NCBI GenBank assembly: GCA_903632075.3 | Contig: CAHIKZ030000059.1 | Span: 755,001-819,000 of the forward strand | Length of the DNA: 64,000 nucleotides | DNA from: Acanthosepion pharaonis | Lineage: Eukaryota > Mollusca > Cephalopoda > Sepiida > Sepiidae | Direction of reading: 5' to 3' | In this document: positions 34,339-46,078 of the stretch, piece after piece | Numbering within the stretch: the first letter of the stretch is position 1 | Layout: the number at the start of each line of letters is the position of its first letter | The notes under the pieces: generated by a model | The model's database searches: none | What the model saw: only the letters and a program-made list of their open reading frames with translations | Told to the model about the DNA's origin: nothing | Made by a program: the position numbers and the translations under genes

Positions 34339-35375
34339 ACATAAGTTTATCTTTGGTATTAAAAGGAACTTTGCTGGGCTCTCGATCATTTTTGCCCCAC
34401 ACATAATAATCAATGGGGTTACAGTCTAGGGAGTTAGGTGGCCAGATATTAGGGGTTGATGCTATCACAGAAATTTTCTGACAGCCATGATTGAGTGCTC
34501 CTGCTTGTGTGTTATGGAGTAGTGTTCTGTTGCCTGATAAATATTTCCAGCAACCACCCTCTTGACCCAGGGTAGCACTATCTCCTCAAGTTACTTGAGG
34601 TGGTAGTGTTGAGTTTGATCTCACGTGGGAAGATGAATGGAGGCATAACTTCGCCATCACGAGCTCTCACACCAAACACCACTTTGCTGACTGGATATTT
34701 GGTTTTCATCACTCTCAGTACATCTTGGGGACATTGCAAGCCAGCGGTTGTTCTGTATCCTCACAGTCTTATTTTAATAGAATTTTTCCTCGTCTGAGAA
34801 TAAACAAAGTACCTTCGGTTGGAAGGGATGCTTGAGTTTGTCAAAAGTTTTTTAGCGCTGCCTTCTTGTCCGGTTTGGGATAAAATTTGACCGTTTCTAA
34901 TTTTCTATGAGAAATACATAATACATTAAAGTACTATCTGCCTGATAAGAAATATAGAAAATTCTATGTCCCTAGGTATGGACCTGATTAACTGAGAGAT
35001 CGTTGTCAATCATCACCTCGATCTCACCAACAAATGTAGGAGTCTTTTATTATCAGAACGATTAGAGTAAGTTTTCCGAGCTGCCGTAACTTCGTAATCA
35101 CCATTATGCTCATCCAACTATTTCCGATTCCTCTGCCTTATCCTCAGATTTACACCCAAACACTCTGAAATGTTCGTACTGGAGCTTCCGGTGCGAATGC
35201 CAAACATTATAGCATACGTTTCCAAATTTCTGGCGGAGTCAATTACGCCATCGTGCTCATTTTCTCACGGATAGTGCCCAACTGATCTGACTCTACTGTG
35301 CTGTGTTCAAATTCGAAAATAACCATTCGCATGCGCGAAATTGAAACTGTAATCTGGCCACAATTTACACATGGC
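34338..35375 (-). mobile_element. Decayed mariner transposon (Tc1/mariner superfamily)
   Basis: Minus-strand frames give, in order, an N-terminal HTH remnant, KLKHPFQPKVLCLFSDE (34830 region, containing the first catalytic Asp block), VFGVRARDGEVMPPFIFP (near 34640), VLPWVKRVVAG (34560), and NIWPPNSLDCNPIDYYVWG (34395-34450), the last catalytic block. These are hallmarks of a mariner DDD/DD34D transposase, which cuts and pastes the element at TA sites. The right terminal repeat includes CACAATTTACACATGG (35353), matching the MITE at 15811. Many frameshifts and stops; the left end is lost in (TA)n. Confidence 0.8.
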
Positions 35376-35579
35376 AACCTGTATGTATATACATATAGGT
35401 CTATGTAGTAATAGAGTAAACATAAACTGTCGCTATTCTGTGCTTTATGTAAAATTCGCCATCTCGTTCACTCTCATATATAACTATCATAGACGTTTTA
35501 AGCACTACATTTTTCGAAAACTGTTGATTGATAAGCAATATTTGACTGGTTTTTATTCAATATTGTAATTTATTTTTAT

Positions 35580-35862
35580 CTTTTTAATCAATTCAACCCC
35601 AAACAAGGCGATAACACAACTAAGACACAATGTGCTACTGATATTGAAAATGAAGAGGCGGGAAACCCAATAATAGTATAAATTTCAGAGTTTAGATGGA
35701 GACATTGTAAGTATAGAGTTGAAGTAGAATTTAGAAGGTATCGGAAACCCAAACTTAAACAGGAAACAAGAGAAATCTCTAGTATTGTTCAAAAGACTGG
35801 AGAGGATTGTTAATCAGACGATAGGGGAACCTATCCTGATTTTAAGAAAAAATAACACACAC
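35580..35862 (-). mobile_element. SINE-B, longest copy
   Basis: On the minus strand a tRNA-like head (GATAGGTTCCCCTATCG near 35820) precedes a body of about 180 bp. The end is the LINE-B tail: ACATTGTGTCTTAGTTG, TTATCGCCTTGTTTGGGG and TTGAATTGATTAAA (35581-35640). It is not in the 1.06-kb repeat, so it shows the SINE as an independent unit. Confidence 0.6.
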
Positions 35863-35864
35863 AA

Positions 35865-36913
35865 ATACATACACAGAAAGAATCATAAAATGTCGGCGGA
35901 AATGACGCGTGTGTGACACTATTTTCGCCCTTCCTCATATAGTTAAGACACTAGCAGAAGTCTGAAGATAATCGATAAAAGCAAGAACGGTGAATTTGAA
36001 ATCGATAGAAAAGTATGCAATAGCATACTAAAAGCGTGTGATGATCGTCATTCTCTTTCGGATGATGACCCACACATGATCAACGCTCTAATTTGATGAA
36101 ATATTTGGTGCAAGAATTTTGGAGAAATGACATTCGCCATAATCTTCTTTCTTGTCATAAAACATTTTTCTCGAAAACCCTGGCAATTATGTTAACCAAA
36201 AGAGCCGAAAACGATAATCAATATTACATAATTCCAAAGCGCCTTCGGATTTCCATGTTGGATTTCTGCTGTCTGTTAAAAAGAAAACTTGCGAGAAATT
36301 GAAATTCCCGGATTTTCTTGATTTTCTATCTTCAATTCCTTACTCGCATCTTGTGTTTCTCCTCTTACTGACAATTATACAATCTGTCTTTTTTCAGTTG
36401 ATGATAAGTCCTTTCTTCTCGCTACAATCGCCTTGCTTGTTTAAGAGTTCCTGCAGTTTTTTTCTTTATCTGCCATCATCAACATATTACAGTTCATTTC
36501 AGATGATATGAACAATTATAAATCCCCGTACGTTACTATATTACCAATTGTTGTAGCTTGTGAAACTGCAAACGGAAAGTGTTAGGGACGTCATCTTGGA
36601 AGTTTGTCGACATTTCAAATCATATAATTGTGATTGTGTAGAAAATTCTTGCATACGATGTATACACGGAGAAGTCAGATTAAGATTTTTTCGGTTAGTA
36701 CAGAATTATCTATCTGATTCAAAACTTCATTGAACAATTTTTCGCAAAGAAAACATATTATTAAAGTCATCGTTTACCAATATGTAATTCGACAAATTTG
36801 TAGTTATAAAATATATGCACTAGTTATATATGATCAACCAATTTAAATGCGTTAGGAAGTATTGCACACCAAGAAAATTTGGATTCCACTAGACAAAAAG
36901 ACAGTTGTTTAAA

Positions 36914-36915
<2 letters not shown>
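35865..36915. other. AT-rich DNA, no gene seen
   Basis: Short open frames at 36093 and 36299 have no recognisable domains. Confidence 0.45.
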
Positions 36916-36917
<2 letters not shown>

Positions 36918-36953
<36 letters not shown>

Positions 36954-37036
36954 TGTAGTCATATGCATATACATATATATACATTTAGATATATACATAA
37001 ATTTATATATATATCCATGCATACATTTATATAACT

Positions 37037-37124
<88 letters not shown>

Positions 37125-37170
37125 CCCCTCTCTCTCTCTCTATATATATATATATAGCTCTCTCTCTCTT

Positions 37171-37243
<73 letters not shown>
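36918..37243. repeat. Complex (TA)n/(CT)n microsatellite
   Basis: Alternating TA, TACA and CT blocks over about 325 bp, with CT-rich parts at 37122-37140 and 37158-37204. Confidence 0.95.
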
Positions 37244-37244
<1 letters not shown>

Positions 37245-38320
37245 TATGTCACCTTACCCCTCCCTGTCGTCCAAGACGTCTAATACCTGCGTCTGATCGA
37301 TGGGGTGATCATCTCGATCCAGGTCCGACCTCATCCTACGTTGTAATTTGCTTGATCATAAGGCATCCAAGATCGAATCTTCGTATGGTAAATTCATATT
37401 TGGCTTGTCCAAACAGGGAATGACGCACAGTAGGAAAATATCACTCCAATAAATTAAAAAAAAAATTAAACACTATTTTTATATCATGTCCTTCGTACAG
37501 TAATTTTTTAAATTGTTATAAAATCCAAGAGTTCGCATGCAAAAAGTTATTGGCCCAACCCGCTTCTAACTCGGACATGGCACTGTTGTTGACCTGGTAA
37601 AGTGTGTTTTGCTGATTTGATAAAGTTTGGCACAAGTCAGACGTTCTCTTCGGCAGATAATCACTTTGGGTTGTCTCGTGTCCGGTGGCTGGAACTCTCT
37701 CTCTCCCTCTTGCTTCGAGGCATTCGTATTTATTGACGTTAGTCCAAATTGGGGTGTGACACAGCGCAGTTGGATAATTCAGGCTTTCTCCCTGTCCGCC
37801 ATCTCCATTGTTTGTGTCCTGAGAATTAAATTACTTTATAATTTTTGTTAAATCCCTTCTTCCACGTGTGATGGTTACAGGCATTACTTCGCTTTATAAC
37901 TTCCAATTCCTCCTATTATCATCTCCCACTAATCCTTAACAGTGGGTCTGGGCAGCTCCTTCACCTTCCTAGATGACACATCGGTGCCAGCTACCACATC
38001 AACACTCCGACCAGGAAAGATTAATTTTAAGTTTGTGTTTTACGAAAATAATATTACCCATTCATATTTTCGTGTGATACGTGTAAATCATTGCTGCCAT
38101 TTTGGCCTGTCGCCGTTCAAATCCGCGGATACTTCATGATTTCCATTGTTTAAAACCTTGCCACATCATTCACGTGGCAGTCTATATGAGAATTAACATT
38201 TTCAATTTTTCCCACGGGTCTTATTCATTAACCCTTCTTAGTTATCAATGATATTTAATAGATACAAACATAAATGCTCTACTCAAATAAGTAAATACGG
38301 CCTGAATGTACGAGAAATTT
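37245..38320. other. Unassigned DNA, moderately GC
   Basis: 37245-38120 is less AT-rich than its surroundings and probably contains an old element, but no domain or end is recognisable. Two 65-75-codon frames (37627, 37942) look accidental. Confidence 0.35.
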
Positions 38321-38329
38321 CAGAGAAAA

Positions 38330-38455
38330 CATGTCCTCTGACAGAAATCGAACCTGTGTCCTACACGGAAACGTCATATAGCCGGACGTGTTATAGCATT
38401 TAGCTATAGATAAAGCGTCTGGTTAGCAAAGTCCAATGACTTTTGTATATGATAT
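38330..38455 (-). mobile_element. tRNA-like SINE fragment
   Basis: On the minus strand GGTTCGATTTC (38344-38354) is a near-perfect box B, preceded by a box-A-like CTAACCAGACGCTTTATC about 70 bp earlier. The spacing is longer than in a standard tRNA, so a SINE or pseudo-tRNA is more likely than a gene. Confidence 0.4.
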
Positions 38456-38903
38456 TCAGGCCAGAAAATGTTGTTAATACTGTTTATTATAAACAGAGTA
38501 TTTACTTAAATATTTGTATCTATAAAAATAACGTATAAAGAGAAGATAACTTAAAACTAATTATCTATAGAAAATCTGTTAAGAAAAATGATTTCAGGTT
38601 TTTATTCATGACATAAAATAAAATCCGGGATAATTGTCGGTTTCATTTTAAGATCACTTAGAATTTGTATCTTGCAATATTTATATAATGAGAGAAATAC
38701 TTTGGAAGTGATTTTAAACTTCTTCATTTTCCTACTTATTACATGTACAATTCTCGTAGCATAGTTCATCACATTCATAAAACTGGGAAACTAAATATTG
38801 ATAAAACCTAGACACATTATACTACCTAACAACTCAATAGGGTCTACAACTGAAAAGACTTTATTTACACAAAATATTTTACTACTAAATATATGACCTA
38901 GAG

Positions 38904-39200
38904 TAGGGGTCGGCAACCTTTTGCTAACTACCTGCTAAATTAGAGTTTTAAAATCATTCAGTGTACCAACAACATACGTATTTTTATACAACTCAAGGTC
39001 TATATACCTGTTCTACCATATGTTTTATATAGCAATATATAGTATATATACTTTATTATATTGTAAATTGAAACAACTAAGTATCATCTTTGCCTTGTAG
39101 TAGTTATTGGTTCGGACTTCGTGATGTCATTGCGGTTGCGTGTCATTGGAAATTGCTTGGCATACCACGTGTGGCACGCGTGCCGTAGGTTACCGACCTA
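38904..39200. mobile_element. hAT-type MITE
   Basis: The termini TAGGGGTCGGCAACCT (38904) and, inverted, AGGTTACCGACCTA (39188-39200) are typical of hAT non-autonomous elements. The subterminal GTGGCACGCGTGCCGTAGG is also typical. CCTAGAG lies at both borders and may be the 8-bp-type target duplication, although it partly overlaps the terminal sequence. No transposase. Confidence 0.7.
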
Positions 39201-39219
39201 GAGGATATCTATAAACATA

Positions 39220-39412
39220 GGCAATGGAACTAGAACAGTTTATTCCCATAGATTAAATAAAGGGCCCAGTTCAGATATCCCTGAAGGTTACTCAGATCTA
39301 TATACACATGAAGAAGACCGTAGGGCACAAACAGCCGAAACGTTGAAAATAGGAACAACAAAGATGGCAATAATCCGAATAAAAATAGTGTAAATAATAA
39401 TTCCTGATCCCA
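39220..39412 (+). mobile_element. Composite inverted-repeat element, right-part fragment
   Basis: GGAACTAGAACAGTTTA (39229), the hammerhead-like ATGAAGAAGACCGTAGGG...GCCGAAACGTTG (39309-39345) and CAATAATCCGAATAAAAAT match the right half of 14840-15247 (15090-15246). The left half is absent. Confidence 0.6.
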
Positions 39413-39558
39413 GAAATCCAAACTGACAATAATTTATCTTGCAACGACTTCACAAAAAATAAGGAATTTAATTAATGAAACATACAGCAATACAATTCGA
39501 AAATCTGAAACAAAAATTTACACCATAGACTGAGATATGTGAAACCACTGAGAATTAA

Positions 39559-39563
<5 letters not shown>

Positions 39564-39598
<35 letters not shown>
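39564..39598. repeat. (TA)n microsatellite
   Basis: About 17 TA units. Confidence 0.95.
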
Positions 39599-39599
<1 letters not shown>

Positions 39600-39601
<2 letters not shown>

Positions 39602-40490
39602 CTGTTGCCTTTTACGGAGCAATACACATGGTTTCGCCGTCATAAATCTCATCATTATTTAATCTTAAGAAATGCAGTTTGTATTAAAAGAGAGTGTAAA
39701 TTATTAAGGTAGAAATATATAGAAAGTGCACTAATTTCCGAATCGTCTACGGTAAATTTATGTCCAGGTTACGTAGTATGTCGTGGATTATGTAAAAAGA
39801 ACAAAGATAAAAAAAAAACAGCAGGAAGCTGAAAGTGGTCGGTTTGGCAGTACATCTAGACACTTTGGAAATTTCAAATTTAGTGTTAAGTGTCCTGCCT
39901 TTTCAGCGTTTCATTCGACGTATAATTAAACTGCCATTTACTTGTATCTCCTTCTCTCACCCTATTCCACCAATAATAAAAATTATATATTTCCGAAGTG
40001 CTTTTCAAGAAATAAAGTCAACACAGAGATTTGATTTGCATTTTTCATATAATTACCGAGCATTTGTCTGATTATATATATTGTGGTTGTCGGCGGAACT
40101 TATTCCCGTCTATTGGGAAGCTCATTGACAAGTCCTTCTGTATGAAATGAGTCCTATGTTGGGTCTGAAAAGACGTCCGCAACCAACGCTTGCTTACTTA
40201 AAGCTATATTTATCAACTTTGTATTTTCTACTCTCGTTCATTTTCTGAATAGATAGTTTAGCTGTCACTACCGTCAAAAAGGCAATATAAGTGACTTCAT
40301 AATCTTCGATTATTTTAGGCTTAAATCCTGATATAGATTTTCAATATTTGTTTCTACTAACTGTTTCTAAAACGAACAATTTTTTTTATTTTTGTTTTTA
40401 TTTATGTGCTATTAGGTAATTTGTCTTGAATTCTAGTGGTTCTTTTTTACCTAAAGTTTAATATATTCACAACACACGCCCACTAAAAAC
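39600..40490. other. AT-rich DNA, no gene seen
   Basis: Nothing recognisable. Confidence 0.45.
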
Positions 40491-40499
40491 CGTTTTTTT

Positions 40500-40858
40500 G
40501 CGTTTCTAAAACGAGTAATATATACGTTTATATAGTGTGTCGTGGTGGAAGATCTTGAGGAACCTGAATGCAATGCCACCGGGAGCTCCGTCTCCTGGTA
40601 AGATGACCATGGATTCAGGGAAGGGATCAGACTTAGTACGATCCGAGCGGACAAGACGACATTCCTCGTACATTACTCGTACTCGAAGTCGGCAGCCTGA
40701 TTCGGGCTGTCATCATGAACCTGCCTGTCAGGTCCTGCTTTGCCGCAGGGGATGTTATTCGCTGCAGTGTACTTGCCATAGATTGGCGGCCCATGAATCA
40801 ATTCACACAATTCGCAGCCAAGACTTTCACACACACACACACATATGTATATATATAT
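40500..40858. other. GC-richer unidentified block ending in (CA)n(TA)n
   Basis: 40535-40830 is clearly GC-richer than its flanks and open in the plus strand for 111 codons (40537-40872, running into the microsatellite). No domain is recognisable in either strand. It could be the end of an unknown retroelement, because a CACACA/TATA run follows directly. Confidence 0.35.
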
Positions 40859-41099
40859 TTCCATATATGTAAAATATATGTCTATATATTTTGCCTTTTT
40901 TTCATGAAAAAAGTCATACCTCTTACTCTAAAAAAATAATGTATAACGCGCTGTACGTTTCTTCTACGTCGTTATTTTTGTGTTTTTTTATGAATCGAAA
41001 TGAAACATCAGTTAGAAAAATAAAATAATATTTAATACAATATCTATATAATTTTAAAAAGCCATTATCATTCAAATAATATTGATAGAAATAATTTTT

Positions 41100-41180
41100 C
41101 TTGCTATTATTGTCGTTCCCACAATATTTCTGCCCATCCGTTCTCCGGCCTTCTTCAGGTGGTCTATGAATATAGAAAGA
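41100..41180 (-). mobile_element. Composite-element fragment (hammerhead-like arm)
   Basis: On the minus strand ACCACCTGAAGAAGGCCGG (41143-41162) matches the arm motif at 47918 and 15157. Only this arm is seen. Confidence 0.4.
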
Positions 41181-41645
41181 GAATGTATTTTTCAGTGAAT
41201 AGAAAAAAAAAAATTAATTAATAAATAAAATAAAAGAATGAACCAGAAAATTTAAAAGTTAACACCAACGTTAGTAAAATAAATTATTCTTTTTTAATTT
41301 TCTCGTGCATTATATCTGGTTCCACCATTTTCAGAGACACTTTGATTTTTATCCTCTACTATACCATCCATTAAATATTCTTCACTGTGATAACCTATCA
41401 TATATACTACATTTCTAGCATATTAAAAGTATGAAATGCTAGTAAAAATTACATTCAGGCAATATACTTCTGTAATTACTCTGTAACTGGTTGATCGGCC
41501 TTTATGCCCTGGATGATATTTAGAATTTCCCGATAGCCATTGAGTCTGATAGATGCTGTTGCATTCTGTGTAGTCTCTGGTTCTTCACGCTACTACATAA
41601 AATGTTATCAACGAAGAGGACCATTTCTTTTTGTTATTCGTTTTA
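41181..41645. other. AT-rich DNA, no gene seen
   Basis: Nothing recognisable. Confidence 0.4.
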
Positions 41646-41649
41646 TTAG

Positions 41650-41877
41650 GAGGGTGTGATAGCAGCTTACATTCTAAGAAGCAGCCGGAGGAATGACGTC
41701 ACAGCAATCCATGTCGCGCTTTCTCTCAGCGTTCCTCCTGTGGTGGTCTTAGCCGGTCACAGACACAGGCTATCCATCGCTGTCAGAATACAACGCCCAC
41801 GAGGCACTCCAGCAAATCGGTGTCCATTTGTGGCTTGGGACTTCGCATTCTGTAACACTACTTTACGAAGTATTTGA
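41650..41877 (+). CDS. Candidate exon or GC-rich ORF, unidentified
   Basis: A pyrimidine-rich stretch ending TTTTATTAG (41641-41649) resembles a 3' splice acceptor. The following GC-richer sequence is open for about 75 codons (EGVIAAYILRSSRRND...) to a TGA at 41875-41877, with a possible donor GTATTT at 41869. The segment NRCPFVAWDFAFC vaguely resembles the Cys/Trp region of adhesion-GPCR GAIN domains, but the match is too weak to name. It may equally be part of an unknown element. It lies on the strand opposite to the lectin-like exon at 54946. Confidence 0.2.
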   Translation, partial: EGVIAAYILRSSRRNDVTAIHVALSLSVPPVVVLAGHRHRLSIAVRIQRPRGTPANRCPFVAWDFAFCNTTLRSI

Positions 41878-42044
41878 AAGTATTTTGAAGAATGTATTTA
41901 AGGAAGATGACCTTTATCTTTTAGATTTTCCCCCAGGAATCCGTCATAGAGACTATTCAATATTATCCATTTTAGGGCAAGTGTCCGTGCCCTATATGCT
42001 CCCGTTTGTGTGTGGTAAAAATATTCGTCAAATGTATCATTGAT

Positions 42045-43440
42045 CAGGCATAATACATACAGTAGGCACTTATTCAATTATTTTAATGCCGGCTGACAAA
42101 ACATAGAAAAATCTAATCTGTGGTATTTGTATTCGTATTGAAGGCTCTTCGAAGGCTCTCCTACTTGGAGAAATGATAACAATGATAGATCCCAAGAGAA
42201 TCTCGAATGTGTTTTAAGTTAGCACGAATATTTATCTATTGACTGTGATAAAAATTTAGAGCTTTAACCTACAAGGCTTAATTACAATATCCGTATGACC
42301 CTCATATTTGTTGCTGCCGTAGTTACAGCAGTTGAGTCTAAGGCAGCGTGAATCGATGGAAGCTTTCCGTATTACGGCCACTTTTGAATTTATAATGGTC
42401 CTCTAAGACGGATTATTCAAGCAAGGTTAAAATGTTCCGTCTTCCTGCTATTTAACTAATTTGAAGCAAAATTAGATCTATACCAATTCCAAGGGAATTG
42501 CTGTAAAATGAACGAAGTAAACCCGGTCAGAATTTGAACACGGCACGCCAGTACCACTTTCAGCGTCTCGAAATGTTACATTACCCGCCCATCTACCAGC
42601 AGCAGTATTATGTCAGAATGCCTTTTCGAAAGAATGAATATGACCATCATCACCAATATTTGTAAGGTATTCTAGGAGAAACAAACTCGATGTTTGAATA
42701 TCCTATTATGAGTATTAGATTCGATTGGGTAGATTTTTTATTTGTTTGATAATGCCAGTATATTTGCGGGTGAATTACTCTGTAAATATGAATAAATTTC
42801 TTAAATAAATGTTGAATTATAATTCAAAACTATGTACAGTTAAGTACAGTTGTGTACAGAATTATTTACAATCGCATAATAACTGTATAATAGGAAAGCG
42901 CAGTGTATGTTTCAGTTCGTTTGTCCGCCCGGTTTTGATCTCGGTGAATCATAAACAACCTGAAGTAACATGCAATTAAAAATTGACTAAAGGAGTCATT
43001 TAAAGTTAAATTTAAATATTGAAAAAAGTGAAAGGTTAAAAAACAATTCTTTGTTAAACATTTAACATTAATTTCGCTTATCGATGCAACTGCAATTAAT
43101 GTTGTCTAATTACACCGTAATTAAAAGTTAAGCTGGGCACGGTACGATGTTTTTTTCAAGCACGCGTACTGTAACGTATTTTAAATAATACATGGTTCGG
43201 CTTCCCTCATGTCTTTTAACATTTACTTTATGTGAAAGGATCATAAAGTATGGTAATTTTAAAAGAAAAAAACCATTGTGCGCTAAATAAATGTAACAAA
43301 TGACGGGGATCTGTTGGGTATATGAAGAAAGATTATACTGAATTAAGGTGTCGAATAAAAATAAAATAATTTTATTATTTCTAAATTCTTATAACTTTTA
43401 CCTTCTTAGGATGCTGAAGGTTAAAGGCGGAAGGCCTAAA
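42045..43440. other. AT-rich DNA with possible tRNA-like relic
   Basis: At 42515-42600 the minus strand has GTGTTCAAATTCTGACCGGG, a weak box-B-like match. Otherwise no gene or repeat end is recognised. Confidence 0.35.
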
Positions 43441-43449
43441 AGCCCTCCG

Positions 43450-44400
43450 CACATGGAAGTGTAAACTCCTCTAAACTATGTTACAAATAAAATACATTTC
43501 ATAATACATGAACATTTCATGGAAACATTTCACGCACTCATAGGTATTTTTGCCCCAATCTTAGAAATAGCTTCTAGTTGCTCCAAATCGGAGGACTTCT
43601 TTCTCTTACGCTTTTCTTCAAATATACTCATAAATTTTCAATTGGGTTTACGTTAGGATTTTGTGCGACGTATGCCAATACCTTAATTTTGCTACCATCT
43701 AAGTATTTTGTAAAAATTCGTGCCGTGATTTTCGGCTATTTGTCATGTTTGGACGTTTAGTGACGCCGCAAAGACAGCTTTCGTGCATTTTGTTTTATGT
43801 TATTTTTAAGAATAGCCAAATACTGCTCTTTATCCATGATACCCTGTATTTTCACTAGTTTTTCTGGTCCAGAAGCAGAAAAAAGATCCCCAGAACAGAA
43901 TGCTTCTACCATTGTGCTTAATTGTAGGGAGGGTATTTTTTTACTTGTGATCTTTATTCACTTTTCTCTATACATAACAGGAGTTCAAGTGACCAAATAA
44001 TTCTAGCTTGGTTTCATCCGACCATAAAACAGAGTTCCAATATTTACTCACATGTTGTAGATGACTTCTAGCATGAGCTAATCTGCATTTGAGATGTTTA
44101 GCCTTAAGCAAGGGAGATTTCCTTGGGCGACAAGCTCGAAGCACTGCTCGATTAAAGCATCTCGTGACTCTTTTTCGAGACATTCATCACTGATGTCTTT
44201 ACATCATTGACAATGTCCTTTGTTGTTAAGTGGGGATTCTTCGAGACATCTCTAAGTGGGAATTCTTCGAGACATCTCTTTTCTTTTCTCTCAGAAATTA
44301 ATGATTTTCTGTCTGTCCTTAATTTATTCTCAACACAATGAGTCTCTTTGTAATTCTTGATAATGCTACGAATTGTCGATCTTCATTAACCTTTAGTATG
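43450..44400 (-). pseudogene. Tc1-like transposase pseudogene
   Basis: Minus-strand pieces in order: RSIIKNYKETHCVENKLR (44310-44390, N-terminal HTH), NPHLTTKDIVNDV (44215), then VTRCFNRAVLRACRPRKSPL and YWNSVLWSDETKLELFG (open frame 43968-44183, holding the first catalytic Asp in SDET). MDKEQYLAIL, NPNVNPIENL (second catalytic region) and DLEQLEAIS follow down to 43560. This is the full order of a Tc1 DDE transposase. Frameshifts, stops and a 27-bp internal duplication (44225-44280) inactivate it. Element ends were not identified. Confidence 0.8.
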
Positions 44401-44404
44401 TTAT

Positions 44405-45150
44405 AGAATCAGGTCAATACTGTTTCATTTTCAAAGGGTTTTTGTATTAAATGTTAAATTTAAAAAAAACAAAAACATTACAATTGCCATAAAGGAATAT
44501 TATTTCATAATACGAATAATTTTGGACGGCATCATTTTTTAGAAAAATATATATATGAATATAATGAGTGAAAACTTCTATAAATTGCACGGATTATTCC
44601 AAACTAAATATGGAATCAACTATTTATGGTAAATTGAGTAAGTACTTGCAAATATTCGCTTTTACTTAGGAAATATGAAAATATTCAATGCATGTGTGGG
44701 GTAATTGTATCCACAACATGGAAAGTACATGTAACATACAGAAACATATGCACTCTCAAGAGACGGCGATAAAGGGAAGCATATGCATGTCTTTATCAGA
44801 ATTACAAGTTTCGAAAAATATGTTAATGTATACTTTTTATCGGAATTGTTTTTAAGGAAGTAATACTTTTTGGTCAAGAAAAATTGTAGTCGCTTTTGGA
44901 TTAGAAATAAAGAGAAGAGGAAAACAAGAACAAAAGAAAATATAAGAGAACAAAAAAGAAAAGGAAAAGTAAATAAAAAATAAAGAATTAAATAAAATGT
45001 TAAAATCGAAATTTTTCATTTTTTATTCTCTTATAAAAAAAGAAAAAAAAAGAAAAGAAACGAACAAAAAAGGAAAGAATTTGAAACTGACAAAAATTAG
45101 TCAATTATATTCGAACATGATTTAAACAAAGGAAATTATTTTAGACAAGG
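44405..45150. other. AT-rich DNA, no gene seen
   Basis: A-rich purine runs at 44890-45080. Nothing else recognisable. Confidence 0.45.
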
Positions 45151-45154
45151 GGCA

Positions 45155-45155
45155 T

Positions 45156-45202
<47 letters not shown>
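45155..45202. repeat. (CA)n(TA)n microsatellite
   Basis: About 18 CA units then 5 TA units. Confidence 0.95.
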
Positions 45203-45285
45203 AGCAGAACATAATTTCTAACATCTTAGAGTTAATGCTTAGAAATTTCTTCTTTTGTTACCTTCTCATTGAAATTTCTTTTCCT

Positions 45286-45287
<2 letters not shown>

Positions 45288-45332
<45 letters not shown>

Positions 45333-45380
45333 CGTGAGTGTGTGTGTGTGTGAGAGTATGTGCGTGTGTGAGTGTGTGTC
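45288..45380. repeat. (TA)n(TG)n microsatellite at SINE-A tail
   Basis: About 20 TA units and mixed TG units, adjoining the 3' end of a minus-strand SINE-A. Confidence 0.95.
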
Positions 45381-45381
45381 T

Positions 45382-45781
45382 ATGGAGGACTCTCACGTCG
45401 TATTCGATGTATGAGTGTCAAGCAGCTCAGTTCCTAGGAACCGACAGCCAGATACTAGCACATTTGATTATAGTGGTGAAGGCTTTGTGCAGGACCTACT
45501 ACACTTTTTGAAGGGGCGAATACAGAGACCTGGTGCACTACGTGCCGCAAGGTCCCCACATGAATCTCTGCAGGTTTTGAATTCAGAGTTGCCGTTCTCC
45601 TAGCCCAGTTGTTATCCAAGGCTATAGAACCCAGTATGTCCTGCTATTTACCCATATCTGGAGGGAGAAGAATATTCATACCTTTTTCAAAAGTATAAGC
45701 ATGTAATTGAATGTAAATGATTCGAGGGAATTCGAACACGTCTCTCCGATTCCTTAATCCTAGCCCCTATCCACCGTGCCT

Positions 45782-45784
<3 letters not shown>
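45382..45784 (-). mobile_element. SINE-A, full-length copy
   Basis: Minus strand: head AAGGCACGGTGGATAGGGGC (45765-45784) with box B GTTCGAATTCC (45729-45740), body, and tail CATACATCGAATACGACG then GAGAGTCCTCC next to the microsatellite. It is the cleanest head-to-tail copy, about 400 bp. Confidence 0.75.

Positions 45785-45834
<50 letters not shown>
45785..45834. repeat. (TA)n microsatellite at SINE-A head
   Basis: About 25 TA units right at the head of SINE-A, so the SINE is bracketed by microsatellites on both sides. Confidence 0.95.
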
Positions 45835-45835
<1 letters not shown>

Positions 45836-45837
<2 letters not shown>

Positions 45838-46078
45838 GAAATATCTGAATAGTTTCATGTACTGTTCTAAACGGAAAATCCATGTCGGCTGTCTTTTCCT
45901 AGTTAATGATTAGCACTTTCTTTTCGCTTTATGTTGCTAGCTTCCCTAGGAATTTTTTTGTATTTTTCCGCCTATGAACCCGATCAGCACAATGTCATTC
46001 GTGTATACTCTGGAATTCATAGCCACAATAATGTATTCGTACATAATCTACGTAAATTTGGTTAAAGCCTGTCGCGTA
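45836..46078 (-). mobile_element. LINE RT fragment (inverted part)
   Basis: Minus-strand frames give YATGFNQIYVDYV (about 46040) and MNSRVYTNDIVLIGF (46000, corresponding to the RT (F/Y)ADD block, mutated to YTND). Further on there is LGKLAT and INQEKTADM. It continues the minus-strand KAFDS at the left edge of the 46079 repeat, so the repeat's left part comes from this LINE. Confidence 0.5.

Noticed and set aside
38330..38455. Functional tRNA gene on the minus strand
   Set aside because: Good box B but wrong A-B spacing and no acceptor stem; better as a SINE relic.
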